64,000 nt of DNA from an uncultured Bacteroidales bacterium (GCA_902763865.1 CACWTR010000009.1:1-64000), one strand, 5' to 3'; positions 48,942-57,298 are shown, counted from the first letter of the stretch. Translations and numbers: made by a program. Notes: a model not told the origin generated them from the letters alone.

Positions 48942-48973
48942 CAAAGGTATGACAATTCCTGCATTTTGCCAAG
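48942..48973 (-). promoter_or_regulatory. Promoter of the pheA operon
   Basis: Minus strand CTTG (48973-48970), 20 nt spacer, TACCTTTG (48949-48942). Transcription should begin near 48935, about 16 nt before the leader peptide ATG. Confidence 0.82.
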
Positions 48974-49034
48974 AAAACCCCCGATTTTTTTGCAAAAAGT
49001 TTTCAAGTTGTCTTTCCGGAGAGCAGGGAGTAAA

Positions 49035-49215
49035 GTTCCGGCGGACGCACGGGGAAGTTCTCCGCGACGCGAGGAAAAAACTATTTTCATGACGTGAAAA
49101 TCAATTTTCAAATCATGAAAATCAATTTTCAAAGCGTGAAAATTAATTTTCACGTCATGAAAATAACTTTTCGACGCGTTCTCCGGGGTTTTCCTTCGCG
49201 GTGCGGAATGTTTCC
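49035..49215. repeat. Compound 21/22-bp-period palindromic array
   Basis: Four 21-bp units starting at 49084, 49105, 49126 and 49147 read TTTTCA-N5-TGAAAA plus about four bases. The first and last are inverted relative to each other (20-bp arms 49082-49101 and 49146-49165). They are flanked by 22-bp units at 49035 and 49057 (GTTC...GG.AA) and by inverse-like units from 49171 and 49193. The array lies between the pheA promoter and the promoter at 49305. A three-unit relative is at 34481. Confidence 0.75.
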
Positions 49216-49304
49216 CGAGGCGGCGGATGACCTTTCTGCAACAGGGCAAACCCGAGCCTCTGCCTGCGTAAATCGGCAATGGAAAAGAAAAAGTTGGGCA
49301 AATG

Positions 49305-49336
49305 ATTGTGTATGTTGGAAATAAGTCGTACTTTTG
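49305..49336 (+). promoter_or_regulatory. Promoter for the 49373 gene
   Basis: ATTG at 49305-49308, 20 nt spacer, TACTTTTG at 49329-49336. The start codon is 36 nt downstream. Confidence 0.65.
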
Positions 49337-49372
49337 CAGAAGCAAATAACAAGAAACACAAGGCTGAAACAC

Positions 49373-49906
49373 ATGAATCTTTATATCAGATATTTCGACG
49401 ACGAGACGCTCGTGCACAACGTGGCAGAGGCACTGAATTTCCTGTCTTCCCTCGACGACGTGGAAGTCGATGGTGAGATGGCTGCAGAACTGGAGAAATT
49501 CATGAGCAGCAGCGCCATGTACCCCAAGCACATCAAGGTGCGGGCCCGCTCCTTCTTTATCGCCATCAAGACGACAGCCGCCACGATGGAGGAATTCAAG
49601 GCAAAGGGTGCAGGACAGGGCAAGGCGGAGAAGAACGCGCAGAAGGAAGCCTTGGCGCAGTACGGCAAGCCGCAGTCCGGATGGTATCAGGCCAAGATAC
49701 TCTTCAAGCGCGTCATCCTCATGCCCGACACGCAGAAGTCGCATTACGTGGATACTCCCTTTGTCTGCAAAGTCAAGGCCGGCAGCATCCAGGACTGCTA
49801 CGACAAGGTCGTCTCGCACCTGCGTAGCCGTCAGGACATCGACCCCCGAAGCCAGTTCCCCAGCATCAAGAGCCAGAACTTCGAGTACAGCTTCCTGGGG
49901 GAATAA
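49373..49906 (+). CDS. Conserved Bacteroidales protein of unknown function
   Basis: A 177-residue soluble protein without signal peptide or membrane helix. It opens MNLYIRYFDDETLVHNVAEALNFL, has a basic helical middle (residues about 80-105, rich in Lys, Ala and Gln) and ends SQNFEYSFLGE. It looks like a conserved Bacteroidales family but I cannot name a domain with confidence. The ATG at 49373 is chosen because an upstream TTG falls on the -7 element. A GH25 lysozyme gene follows after a CCCCCTCAGGAGGGGG palindrome. Confidence 0.72.
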   Translation: MNLYIRYFDDETLVHNVAEALNFLSSLDDVEVDGEMAAELEKFMSSSAMYPKHIKVRARSFFIAIKTTAATMEEFKAKGAGQGKAEKNAQKEALAQYGKPQSGWYQAKILFKRVILMPDTQKSHYVDTPFVCKVKAGSIQDCYDKVVSHLRSRQDIDPRSQFPSIKSQNFEYSFLGE

Positions 49907-49945
49907 GTTGACCTCCTTTCCCCCTCAGGAGGGGGACCGAATCGT

Positions 49946-50794
49946 ATGGTTTTGCATCCGAGCATTTATGCCAAAGGCATCCCATTCCCGACCAGCCGGA
50001 GAGGATGGGTTGTCGTGTTGCTGCAGCTCTTCCTGCTGGCAGGCACAGCCCTTGCCGACAAAAAGAAAACATCGCAGACAGAGCCAATCTACGCCCTGCC
50101 CATGCCCGACGTGCTGCCCGCAGCGCCTGTGCCGGACCCGCCCCTGCCGGCAATCGGCGAGCTGCACCCCATCCTCCGCCACACGGCAACCCGGCAGCAG
50201 GGCATCGACGTATCGCACTATCAGGGACGCATCGACTGGGAACAGGTGGCCCTCAACAAGGACATACAGTTCGTCTATGTCAAGGCAACCGAGTCCTCCG
50301 GCTTCGTGGATGAGTTCTACCTGCGCAATCTCTATGGAGCTAAGCGCGTAGGCATCCCCGTAGGAGTCTATCATTTCTTCAGGCCCAACGCCAGTGCCCT
50401 GACGCAGCTGGAGAACTTCCGCAGCAACGTGGACCCCCGGCAGCAGGACCTCATCCCCATCGTCGATGTCGAGAAGCGCGGCAAAGGCTCCCTCTCGCAG
50501 TTCCAGCACAGGCTGAAAGCCTTCCTCGACGGCGTGGAGCGCATGTTCGGCACGAAGCCCATCATCTACACCGGAGTCAACTTCTACGCCAAGTACCTCG
50601 CAGGCCGCTTCACGCAGTACCGCTTCATGGTGGCCCGCTACGCCGAGGAATTCCCCGGACTGTGCGACGACGTGCCCATCCTCATCTGGCAGTACAGCTG
50701 CACAGAGGAAGTCGAAGGCATCAAAGGCCACGTAGATCGCAGCGTCTTCCTCGACCGCTACACACTGGCCGACATCCTCCTAAACAAGAAATGA
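49946..50794 (+). CDS. GH25 lysozyme (muramidase)
   Basis: A 282-residue protein with an N-terminal membrane anchor or uncleaved signal (about 20-37), a Pro-rich linker (about 50-70) and a GH25 TIM-like barrel (about 83-280). GIDVSHYQGRIDWEQV contains the conserved Asp at the start of the barrel, and the catalytic Asp/Glu pair is in PIVDVEKRGKG. FVYVKATES and VGVYHFFRP are further GH25 marks. It cleaves the beta-1,4 bond between MurNAc and GlcNAc, so a role in wall remodelling is likely. The gene ends 1 nt before the first deoxynucleoside kinase. Confidence 0.92.
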   Translation: MVLHPSIYAKGIPFPTSRRGWVVVLLQLFLLAGTALADKKKTSQTEPIYALPMPDVLPAAPVPDPPLPAIGELHPILRHTATRQQGIDVSHYQGRIDWEQVALNKDIQFVYVKATESSGFVDEFYLRNLYGAKRVGIPVGVYHFFRPNASALTQLENFRSNVDPRQQDLIPIVDVEKRGKGSLSQFQHRLKAFLDGVERMFGTKPIIYTGVNFYAKYLAGRFTQYRFMVARYAEEFPGLCDDVPILIWQYSCTEEVEGIKGHVDRSVFLDRYTLADILLNKK

Positions 50795-50795
50795 C

Positions 50796-51419
50796 ATGCA
50801 CATAGCCATAGCCGGAAACATAGGCAGCGGCAAGACCACGCTGACCGAGATGCTCGCACGCCATTACCAATGGGAGCCAAGGTACGAGCAAGTGACCTAC
50901 AACCCCTATCTGGACGATTACTACAGCGACATCAAGCGATGGTCGTTCCCTATGGAAGTCTATTTCCTCAAGGAACGCCTGCGCGACATCATGGAGATGC
51001 AGAAGAGCGGGCGCGACACCATTCAGGACCGCACCATCTACGAAGGCGTCTATGTCTTCGCTACCAACAACAAGCAGATGGGCAACCTCAGCGACCGCGA
51101 CTTCGAGACCTACATGGAACTCTTCTCGCACATGACCGACATCGTCCGCTACCCCGACCTCATGATTTACCTGCGCGCCAGCGTCCCGCACCTCGTGGCC
51201 AACATACAGAAACGCGGACGCGACTGCGAGCAGACCATACAAATCGAGTACCTCAAAGGGCTGAACGACCTCTACGAGGACTTCATCTACAACCGCTACA
51301 AGGGCCGCGTGCTCACCGTAGAGGTCGATGACATCGACTATCAGCACAACCCACGCGACTTCAAGGACATCACCGACAAGATAGACGGACTGCTTTTCGG
51401 CATGTTCCCGCTCTCTTAA
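50796..51419 (+). CDS. Deoxynucleoside kinase, paralogue 1
   Basis: A 207-residue kinase of the dNK/dGK-dAK family that phosphorylates deoxynucleosides for salvage. It has the P-loop GNIGSGKTTL (about 7-16), the ERLRDI region with the catalytic Glu-Arg context, QDRTIYEGVYVF (DRS/DRT motif) and the LID Arg cluster in QKRGRDCEQ. Specificity for purine or pyrimidine deoxynucleosides cannot be assigned. It begins 1 nt after the lysozyme stop and is followed 118 nt later by a close paralogue. Confidence 0.92.
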   Translation: MHIAIAGNIGSGKTTLTEMLARHYQWEPRYEQVTYNPYLDDYYSDIKRWSFPMEVYFLKERLRDIMEMQKSGRDTIQDRTIYEGVYVFATNNKQMGNLSDRDFETYMELFSHMTDIVRYPDLMIYLRASVPHLVANIQKRGRDCEQTIQIEYLKGLNDLYEDFIYNRYKGRVLTVEVDDIDYQHNPRDFKDITDKIDGLLFGMFPLS

Positions 51420-51537
51420 ACGAAGAGTGAAGAATGAAGAATCTGATACCGCCCTTAGCTTAGGATGATGAATCGTAAACCATTCCCGTTGCAAATAAAC
51501 AAGTAAATAGTAAATCGTCAAATAGTAAATAAGAATC

Positions 51538-52158
51538 ATGCATATCGCAGTAGCAGGAAACATAGGGTGCGGCAAGACCACCCTGACCAAGTTGCTCGCC
51601 AAGCGCTACGGATGGACACCCCGCTTCGAGCCAGTCGATACAAACCCCTACCTCGACGACTTCTATCAGGACATGAACCGCTGGAGCTTCAACCTCCAGA
51701 TATACTTCCTCAACAAGCGCTTCCGCGATGTCGTAGAGATAGCACGCAGCCAGGACACCATCATCCAGGACCGCACCATCTTCGAGGACGCACGCATCTT
51801 CGCCCCGAACCTGCACGCACAAGGCTACATGAGCGACCGCGACTTCCGGAACTACAGCGAACTCTTCGACCTGATGATGTCGCTCGTCGCACTGCCCGAC
51901 CTGCTCATCTACATTCGCAGCACCATCCCCAACCTCATCGCACAAATCAGCAAGCGCGGACGCGACTACGAGCAAAGCATACGCATCGACTACCTCACTG
52001 GCCTAAACGAGCGCTACGAAGCCTGGATAAAAGACTACCCCGGCAAGCTACTCATCGTCGATGGCGACACGCTGAAGTTCGAGTCCAACACCGCCGACCT
52101 GCAACGCATCACGGAGCAAATCGACGCCAAGCTCTACGGCCTCTTTCCCGAGGAATAA
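51538..52158 (+). CDS. Deoxynucleoside kinase, paralogue 2
   Basis: A 206-residue homologue of the preceding gene with P-loop GNIGCGKTTL, NKRFRDV, QDRTIFEDARIFAPNLH and SKRGRDYEQ. The two share the same fold, length and motifs throughout, showing a tandem duplication followed by divergence, probably to split deoxynucleoside specificity as in the dAK/dGK pairs of lactobacilli. The gap is filled with GTAAATAGTAAATCG spacer repeats. Confidence 0.92.
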   Translation: MHIAVAGNIGCGKTTLTKLLAKRYGWTPRFEPVDTNPYLDDFYQDMNRWSFNLQIYFLNKRFRDVVEIARSQDTIIQDRTIFEDARIFAPNLHAQGYMSDRDFRNYSELFDLMMSLVALPDLLIYIRSTIPNLIAQISKRGRDYEQSIRIDYLTGLNERYEAWIKDYPGKLLIVDGDTLKFESNTADLQRITEQIDAKLYGLFPEE

Positions 52159-52188
52159 AATAAAAGAACAGATTCTTTTTTATGATTT

Positions 52189-52275
52189 AACCACGAATTC
52201 CACGAATTTCACGAACCGTTCAACTGCAGGTTGTCAGCTGATTATAAATTCGTGTAATTCGTGTAATTCGTGGTT
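52189..52275. repeat. 87-bp dyad repeat element, copy B
   Basis: It has the same ends (AACCACGAATT...AATTCGTGGTT) and the same length as the element at 34636. Its central part is the near reverse complement of copy A (TTGTCAGCTGATTATAAA here, TTTATAATTAGCTGACAA there). It sits between convergent dNK and outer-membrane protein genes and could serve as a bidirectional terminator. Confidence 0.8.
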
Positions 52276-52328
52276 AAAAGTGTTGATCGTATTTTGATAT
52301 ATTCCCTTCTCTTTTGTAGCAAAGCGGC

Positions 52329-53885
52329 TCAGAACTTGCAGCCCAGTGTGCACGTAATGGCATGCCGCGTCAGGTTCACCTCCACAGGGTCGATGGTGGC
52401 ATTGGTGAGCTCAGGCGGCGCATTATTCAGGAATACAGGGTCACCAGTTGTTTCATTCGTAAACCTCGTGTCGAATGCGTAGAAATCGCCAAACTGGTTG
52501 CGGAGCTTGTAGGCAAGGTCAATGTGGAAGTTCTTGATGTGATAGCCCATGCCAAGCGTCAGGATGTTGGTTGCACCCAAGCGCATATAGTTGGTACCTG
52601 TCGCATACATCATGGCGCGGCTATCAATGTTGAACTGGTCGAAGCTGACATTCTTCTCGTAGGCCGAAGTACTCAGGTTATAGCCCAGGCGGAAGGAAAG
52701 GTTCTTGGTGGCATTGCCTTCCATGCCAACACGCAGTGTGTGTGTGCCGCGGAGGATGTTGCTGGTGAGGTCGTTCATATCCACATCCTTCACGTTGCCA
52801 GAAGTGGAACCGTCCGCGTATTCAGTGCTGGGATAGCCTTGGCTGGTGCTTGCGTATGCTGCAAACTCATAGTCGATGTCCCATGCAAAGACAGAACCGA
52901 CGGTGCTGCCAATGCTGGCACGTACCTTCCAGGGCGTCCGGACGTTGAACTTCAGGTAGCTTCTCAATGCAGCATCCTCTCTGATATCGTAACCGAAGTC
53001 AAACCAAGTGGAGTTGCGCAGGCGGTACCACGTCGGAGTCTCTACAGCAAGGCCAAAGCGGAAAGGATTGTCTTTGATGGGACGTATGATGGTGCCCAGC
53101 TTGACATTGACGCCGGTTCCCCTGACCTCGCAGTTTCGGCTTAAGGCATAGTCTGCATCGCCAAATTCTTCGTAGCATGTCAACTCATTGAAGTTCATGT
53201 TGTCCACTCCGACCGTAAGTCCAAGGAAAGCACAATTGTTGATGTTCGTACTGAGGTTGAAGTCGAAAGACTGCGCGGAGCCTTCGCTACGGTGAGTGTA
53301 TTTGTTGCCGTACGAAGCATAGTAGTTATAATAATACTTCTTTCCCTCGCTGTCGATGGCAGAGTTCAGATACTCTTTGTCGATGGCAAGGCCAGCTAAG
53401 TTCTCCGTACCGCTATCCCAGTATGTAAGCTCTGCCACCTGGTCCATCTGGCTGAGGCCACCCAGCTTGTCGTTTGAGGCGTAGAAGTTATGGAAGAAGT
53501 TAATCTTCTTCTGAAAGTTGAAGGAAAAGTTGATGTAGGGAACGCTTTCGCTGCCTGTCTTCATGTTAATGACGAAACCAGCTTGGTCACTGGTAGCCTT
53601 TCCTCGACTGGCTTCCTTGATGCTCGACTTTCCCCACACACCGCCGAAGGTGAAGGCAACGTCGTTCTTGCGGATAAGGCCGATGCCTGCCGGGTTCCAG
53701 CTGATGACGCTGATGTCTGCGCCGAGTGCGCCGAGTGCACCGCCCATGCCCACGTAGCGTGCCGTACCGATGACATCGGATGAGTTATTGGTGAGGCGCT
53801 CGTTCATGTAAGTGTCCTGTGCCTGCAAAAGGGGAAGGAAGCAGGGTGCAAGGAGCATGGTGGGAATTAAGATATAACGTTTCAT
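52329..53885 (-). CDS. OmpP1/FadL-like outer-membrane protein
   Basis: A 518-residue protein with a signal peptide (about 1-22), then GTARYVGMGGALGALGADISVISWNPAGIGLIRKNDVAFTFG, the N-terminal signature of Bacteroidetes FadL/TodX-like proteins. Long amphipathic strands end with an aromatic residue (CTLGCKF). It probably forms a beta-barrel for hydrophobic or other small ligands. Orthologues are sometimes called hemin receptor, but nothing specific to heme is seen. It lies 63 nt after the Gly-rich protein gene on the same strand. Confidence 0.78.
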   Translation of the reverse strand: MKRYILIPTMLLAPCFLPLLQAQDTYMNERLTNNSSDVIGTARYVGMGGALGALGADISVISWNPAGIGLIRKNDVAFTFGGVWGKSSIKEASRGKATSDQAGFVINMKTGSESVPYINFSFNFQKKINFFHNFYASNDKLGGLSQMDQVAELTYWDSGTENLAGLAIDKEYLNSAIDSEGKKYYYNYYASYGNKYTHRSEGSAQSFDFNLSTNINNCAFLGLTVGVDNMNFNELTCYEEFGDADYALSRNCEVRGTGVNVKLGTIIRPIKDNPFRFGLAVETPTWYRLRNSTWFDFGYDIREDAALRSYLKFNVRTPWKVRASIGSTVGSVFAWDIDYEFAAYASTSQGYPSTEYADGSTSGNVKDVDMNDLTSNILRGTHTLRVGMEGNATKNLSFRLGYNLSTSAYEKNVSFDQFNIDSRAMMYATGTNYMRLGATNILTLGMGYHIKNFHIDLAYKLRNQFGDFYAFDTRFTNETTGDPVFLNNAPPELTNATIDPVEVNLTRHAITCTLGCKF

Positions 53886-53948
53886 CGTGTAATATACTAT
53901 TTAAGTCATTTACCAATTGCTTTTAGTAACGCAGGGGCTGAGGGTCAT

Positions 53949-55061
53949 TTATCTGCGGCCACCCCCTCCGCCACTGCTGCGACCTCCGCCACCGCTGAAG
54001 CCACCGCCACCGCCGAAGCCACTGCTGCGACCACCGCCACCGCTGAAGCCTCCGCCACCGCCGAAGCTGCCGCTACTGCGACCTCCTCCATAGCTGCTGC
54101 CGCTGTATCCGCGAGAACCACCGTTGCTGTAGGTGCTACTGCTTCTGGTAGAACTGTTGTTGTAGGTACTGCTGCTTCTTCTCATGCTGCCATTATTGGA
54201 GATGTTGCCACGGGAAGTAGTAGCGTTGTTGCTGCGAGTTGAGGCATTGCTGCTTCTTCTTGTAGTCATCTGGTATCCGCTGCGTGAACCCTCGGTCTGC
54301 ATCCTTACGCCATCGCTTCTGGTGCCGCCGCGAGCCCCGGTTGCTGTTCCAATCCGTGTTGAACCTACACGTCTGCCGGGCTGTCTGCCGCCACCTGTGT
54401 ATGCCCCGTTGCTTGCAGAGCGACGTCCGCTGTTAATGCTGGTAATAGAACGATTGCGTGTTCCGTATCCACCATGATAAACACCTCCGTAGTAGTGATG
54501 GTGCGGGTGGTGCCAGCCGTAGTACCAACTAGTGTGGTAATGGGGATAGCCCCAGCCCCAGCTTATGCTCCAACCGTTCCAGCCGACGTAGTAGTAGGGC
54601 CTGTGCCACCAGGGGTCGTACCAGCCGTAGTAGTCCCAATAGAAGGGATCGCTCAGGCAGAAACCGCGATAGCGTGCCAGGCGCGTCGTGTAGGTGAAGT
54701 CACCATCGTAGAAGCCGTCGGAGTAACCGTCGTTGTAGCCTTCGTTGTAGCTGATGACCTCATCCTTCGACGGAGCCGAGGAGACGTAGAGCGTGTCGCC
54801 CTCCAGATGGTAGGACGGCGCGTCTGTTTCCGAGGAGGTGGAGTAGCGACGGTTGTACTCGTCCACGTCGCGAAGCTGGCCGGTGTGATAGTCGGCTTCT
54901 TCCTCGTCGCTGACAGACGTGCGGGCAGGCTTGGAGGTTACCGTTATGGTATTCTTCTGGGCTTTCTTCTTGGAGGACATGAAGTACATGTCGTCGTCCT
55001 GTGCGTATGCATTAAGGCAGAGTGCCGAGAGCAGCAGGAGGGTAAAGATGTTAGCTTTCAT
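53949..55061 (-). CDS. Secreted Tyr/Trp/His- and Gly/Ser-rich low-complexity protein
   Basis: A 370-residue exported protein: signal peptide (1-20), then an acidic region and a segment with NEGYNDGYSDGFYDGDF. A highly aromatic zone (about 135-200, many Tyr, Trp, His) follows, then a basic Ser/Asn/Arg region (about 205-320). A Gly-rich tail of repeated GGGGFSGGGGRSSG ends in GGGRR. There is no catalytic motif. Composition suggests a structural or surface-associated protein; similar proteins occur in Bacteroides and Prevotella. The GGN repeats make this locus prone to length change. It has its own strong promoter at 55087-55118. Confidence 0.75.
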   Translation of the reverse strand: MKANIFTLLLLSALCLNAYAQDDDMYFMSSKKKAQKNTITVTSKPARTSVSDEEEADYHTGQLRDVDEYNRRYSTSSETDAPSYHLEGDTLYVSSAPSKDEVISYNEGYNDGYSDGFYDGDFTYTTRLARYRGFCLSDPFYWDYYGWYDPWWHRPYYYVGWNGWSISWGWGYPHYHTSWYYGWHHPHHHYYGGVYHGGYGTRNRSITSINSGRRSASNGAYTGGGRQPGRRVGSTRIGTATGARGGTRSDGVRMQTEGSRSGYQMTTRRSSNASTRSNNATTSRGNISNNGSMRRSSSTYNNSSTRSSSTYSNGGSRGYSGSSYGGGRSSGSFGGGGGFSGGGGRSSGFGGGGGFSGGGGRSSGGGGGRR

Positions 55062-55086
55062 AGTCGTATCTGTTTAATTGTTGCTG

Positions 55087-55118
55087 CAAAGTTACGGCAA
55101 TTTATGCAATATCCAAAA
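55087..55118 (-). promoter_or_regulatory. Promoter for the Gly-rich protein gene
   Basis: Minus strand TTTTG (55118-55114), 19 nt spacer, TAACTTTG (55094-55087), 26 nt before the start codon. Confidence 0.8.
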
Positions 55119-55168
55119 GGGAAACGCCTATTTTGCGGGGGAAATTTCCCCATGTGGAGAAAAAGAAG

Positions 55169-55176
55169 TACTTTTG
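55169..55176 (+). promoter_or_regulatory. -7 element for prmA
   Basis: TACTTTTG lies 26 nt before the chosen prmA start and downstream of the alternative start at 55133, which argues against the longer frame. Confidence 0.55.
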
Positions 55177-55201
55177 CACATATTATAATATAGAATACCG
55201 T

Positions 55202-56095
55202 ATGAAGTACTATGAGGTAAAATGCAGGCTGCAACCGTTCAGCCAGAATGCCGCCGATGTCCTCTCGGCCTCGCTTTCCGCGATTGGGTTCGAGGCTTTC
55301 ACCCAAACCGAGGACGGCCTGACGGCATACATACAGCAAGGCGAGTGGGACGAGGAAAGAATGCAAGAGGCCGTCGGTGGCTTCTTCATGCCCGATGTCA
55401 GTATCAGCTACACCTGTTCCGAAGCTCCCGACGAGGACTGGAACCAGGTCTGGGAGGAAGAAGGGTTCCAACCTATCTGCCTTCCCCTTGACCCGTCCGA
55501 AGGAGGGAAGATGATTGTCGTTCACGACGTGAAGCATACAGACGTTCCGCCGGCATCCTACGACATCCTTATATCGCCCCGCATGGCCTTCGGCACCGGC
55601 AGCCACGAGACGACACGGCTCATCCTCCGTACCCTTGCACGCATGGACCTGGAGGGCAGGAACGTCATCGATGCCGGAACAGGTACGGGCATCCTGGCAA
55701 TCATGGCCGTGAAGCGCGGCGCAGCCCATGTCCTCGCCTACGACATCGACCAGTGGAGCGTGGAGAACACGCGCGACAACCTTTTGCTAAACCATATATA
55801 TAATAATGTAGTCGAGGTGCAGGCTGGCGACAGTTCCGTCCTGAAGGATAGAGAACAGGCAGACTTGCTGATTGCAAACATCAACCGCAACATTCTGCTT
55901 GCCGACATGTCGCGCTTTGCCTTGGCCGTCAGGCCGGGCGGCAAGATGATACTGAGCGGATTCTATCTCGCCGATGTCCCTGTCTTGAAGCAGGCAGCAG
56001 CACAGCAAGGCTTTTCCCTGACTGAAACAGAAAGCGAAGGGGAGTGGGCAATGCTCCTATTCGAAGCGGATGCTTCTGGCGGGCGTAATGTGTGA
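55202..56095 (+). CDS. prmA: Ribosomal protein L11 methyltransferase
   Basis: PrmA trimethylates ribosomal protein L11 with SAM. The 297-residue protein has an N-terminal substrate-binding domain (about 1-110) with DEDWNQVWEEEGFQP. The methyltransferase domain carries MAFGTGSHETTRLIL and the SAM loop VIDAGTGTGILAIMAVKRGA, with LLIANINRNILLADM in the position of the family NxxN motif. ATG at 55202 (MKYYEVKC) fits the family start. The last 39 nt overlap the convergent permease gene. Confidence 0.94.
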   Translation: MKYYEVKCRLQPFSQNAADVLSASLSAIGFEAFTQTEDGLTAYIQQGEWDEERMQEAVGGFFMPDVSISYTCSEAPDEDWNQVWEEEGFQPICLPLDPSEGGKMIVVHDVKHTDVPPASYDILISPRMAFGTGSHETTRLILRTLARMDLEGRNVIDAGTGTGILAIMAVKRGAAHVLAYDIDQWSVENTRDNLLLNHIYNNVVEVQAGDSSVLKDREQADLLIANINRNILLADMSRFALAVRPGGKMILSGFYLADVPVLKQAAAQQGFSLTETESEGEWAMLLFEADASGGRNV

Positions 56096-57298
56096 CACTA
56101 CAAAACTCGGCACAATCATCGAAAGCGAACTGACAATGAGTGTACCCACATCGATGGCTGCCACCCACCACCAGTTCACCAGGACAGGCACGGCTTCGAC
56201 ATAGTAAACTTCCGGGTCGAGCGTAATGAGGCCGGTGTACTTCTGCAAGAGAATGAGGGCGAAGGCCAGCACATTGCCCAGCACGATGCCCCGAATGATA
56301 ATCAACGAGGCAAGTCCCAGAAAGATGCGACGCACCTGCCTGTTGGGTGCGCCCAAGGCTTTCATGATGCCGATGAAGTTGGTGCGCTCTAGTATGATGA
56401 TGAGCAGTCCGCTGACAGCCGTGAAGACCGAGATGGATATCATCAAGATGAGAATGACGACGATGTCCATGTCGAGAAGCTTGAGCCAGCCGAATATCTG
56501 CGGATGCTCCATCTTGATGCTCATGCTGGAATAGTATTCGCCATAGGCATCCTGCTTGTGGTTGACTTCGTTCACGACGTCAAGCAACGTCTCGTCGAGG
56601 CGCTCGAAGTCTTGCAATCTTATCTCCGCACCGGCGTATTGCTTGGCATCCCACCCCATAAGGCGGTGGATGGTGAAGATGTCTGTGTAGGCAAAGTGAT
56701 TGTCGAAGTCGGTAAGGTTCGTGCTGTAGATGCCTGCTATGGTGAACTTCCTTGCCCTGACCGTCTGTTCGAAGAAATAGGCGTAGATGGTCTGTCCGAC
56801 GTCAACCTGCATCTCGCGAGCCGTAGATTGCGATATGACAATCCGTCCCGAGCTGACCGAATCGGTGAACTGTGGCATCTCGCCCTTCACGAGGTGGCTG
56901 CTGATGAAGCTTTGGTCGTAGTCCTGGCCGATGCCTTGAATGGCAATGCCTCGGAAGTTGGCATCGGTCTTCAGCATGCCGGGCTTGATGCAGAAGCGGG
57001 CTACTGACGCGACACCAGGGATGGCCGAGAGGCGTGCCGTGAGGGAGTCGTCGATGACAATGGGACTATATTCCTGCTGGCCGAGGCTTTTGTAGTTGAG
57101 TACCTTGATGTGTGCGCCGAAGCCCAGCACCTTGTTCTGTACCTCGCGCTGGAAGCCCAGCACGATGGCTATGCTGACCAGCATTACGGCCAAGCCAATG
57201 GCAACACCGGCGGTGGCAATGCCTGTGGCGAGACGTGAGGCGCGTCCGCTGTTGCCGCCTTGGGCAAAAAGGCGTTTAGCTACAAACCAGGAGAACAT
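56057..57298 (-). CDS. LolC/LolE-type ABC transporter permease
   Basis: A 413-residue inner-membrane protein with one N-terminal membrane helix (about 24-47, RLATGIATAGVAIGLAVMLVSIAIVLGFQ), a large periplasmic MacB-like domain (about 50-270) and three C-terminal helices. This is the FtsX-fold layout of LolC/LolE, which extracts lipoproteins for transfer to the outer membrane. The FIGIMKALGAPNRQVRRIFL segment is the coupling region to the ATPase. The ATPase gene is not adjacent, which is normal in Bacteroidetes. Its 3' end overlaps prmA by 39 nt. Confidence 0.85.
   Translation of the reverse strand: MFSWFVAKRLFAQGGNSGRASRLATGIATAGVAIGLAVMLVSIAIVLGFQREVQNKVLGFGAHIKVLNYKSLGQQEYSPIVIDDSLTARLSAIPGVASVARFCIKPGMLKTDANFRGIAIQGIGQDYDQSFISSHLVKGEMPQFTDSVSSGRIVISQSTAREMQVDVGQTIYAYFFEQTVRARKFTIAGIYSTNLTDFDNHFAYTDIFTIHRLMGWDAKQYAGAEIRLQDFERLDETLLDVVNEVNHKQDAYGEYYSSMSIKMEHPQIFGWLKLLDMDIVVILILMISISVFTAVSGLLIIILERTNFIGIMKALGAPNRQVRRIFLGLASLIIIRGIVLGNVLAFALILLQKYTGLITLDPEVYYVEAVPVLVNWWWVAAIDVGTLIVSSLSMIVPSFVVSHITPARSIRFE

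Noticed and set aside
49084..49165. CRISPR-like array of TTTTCA/TGAAAA repeats
   Set aside because: Variable parts are only about five bases, far too short for spacers.
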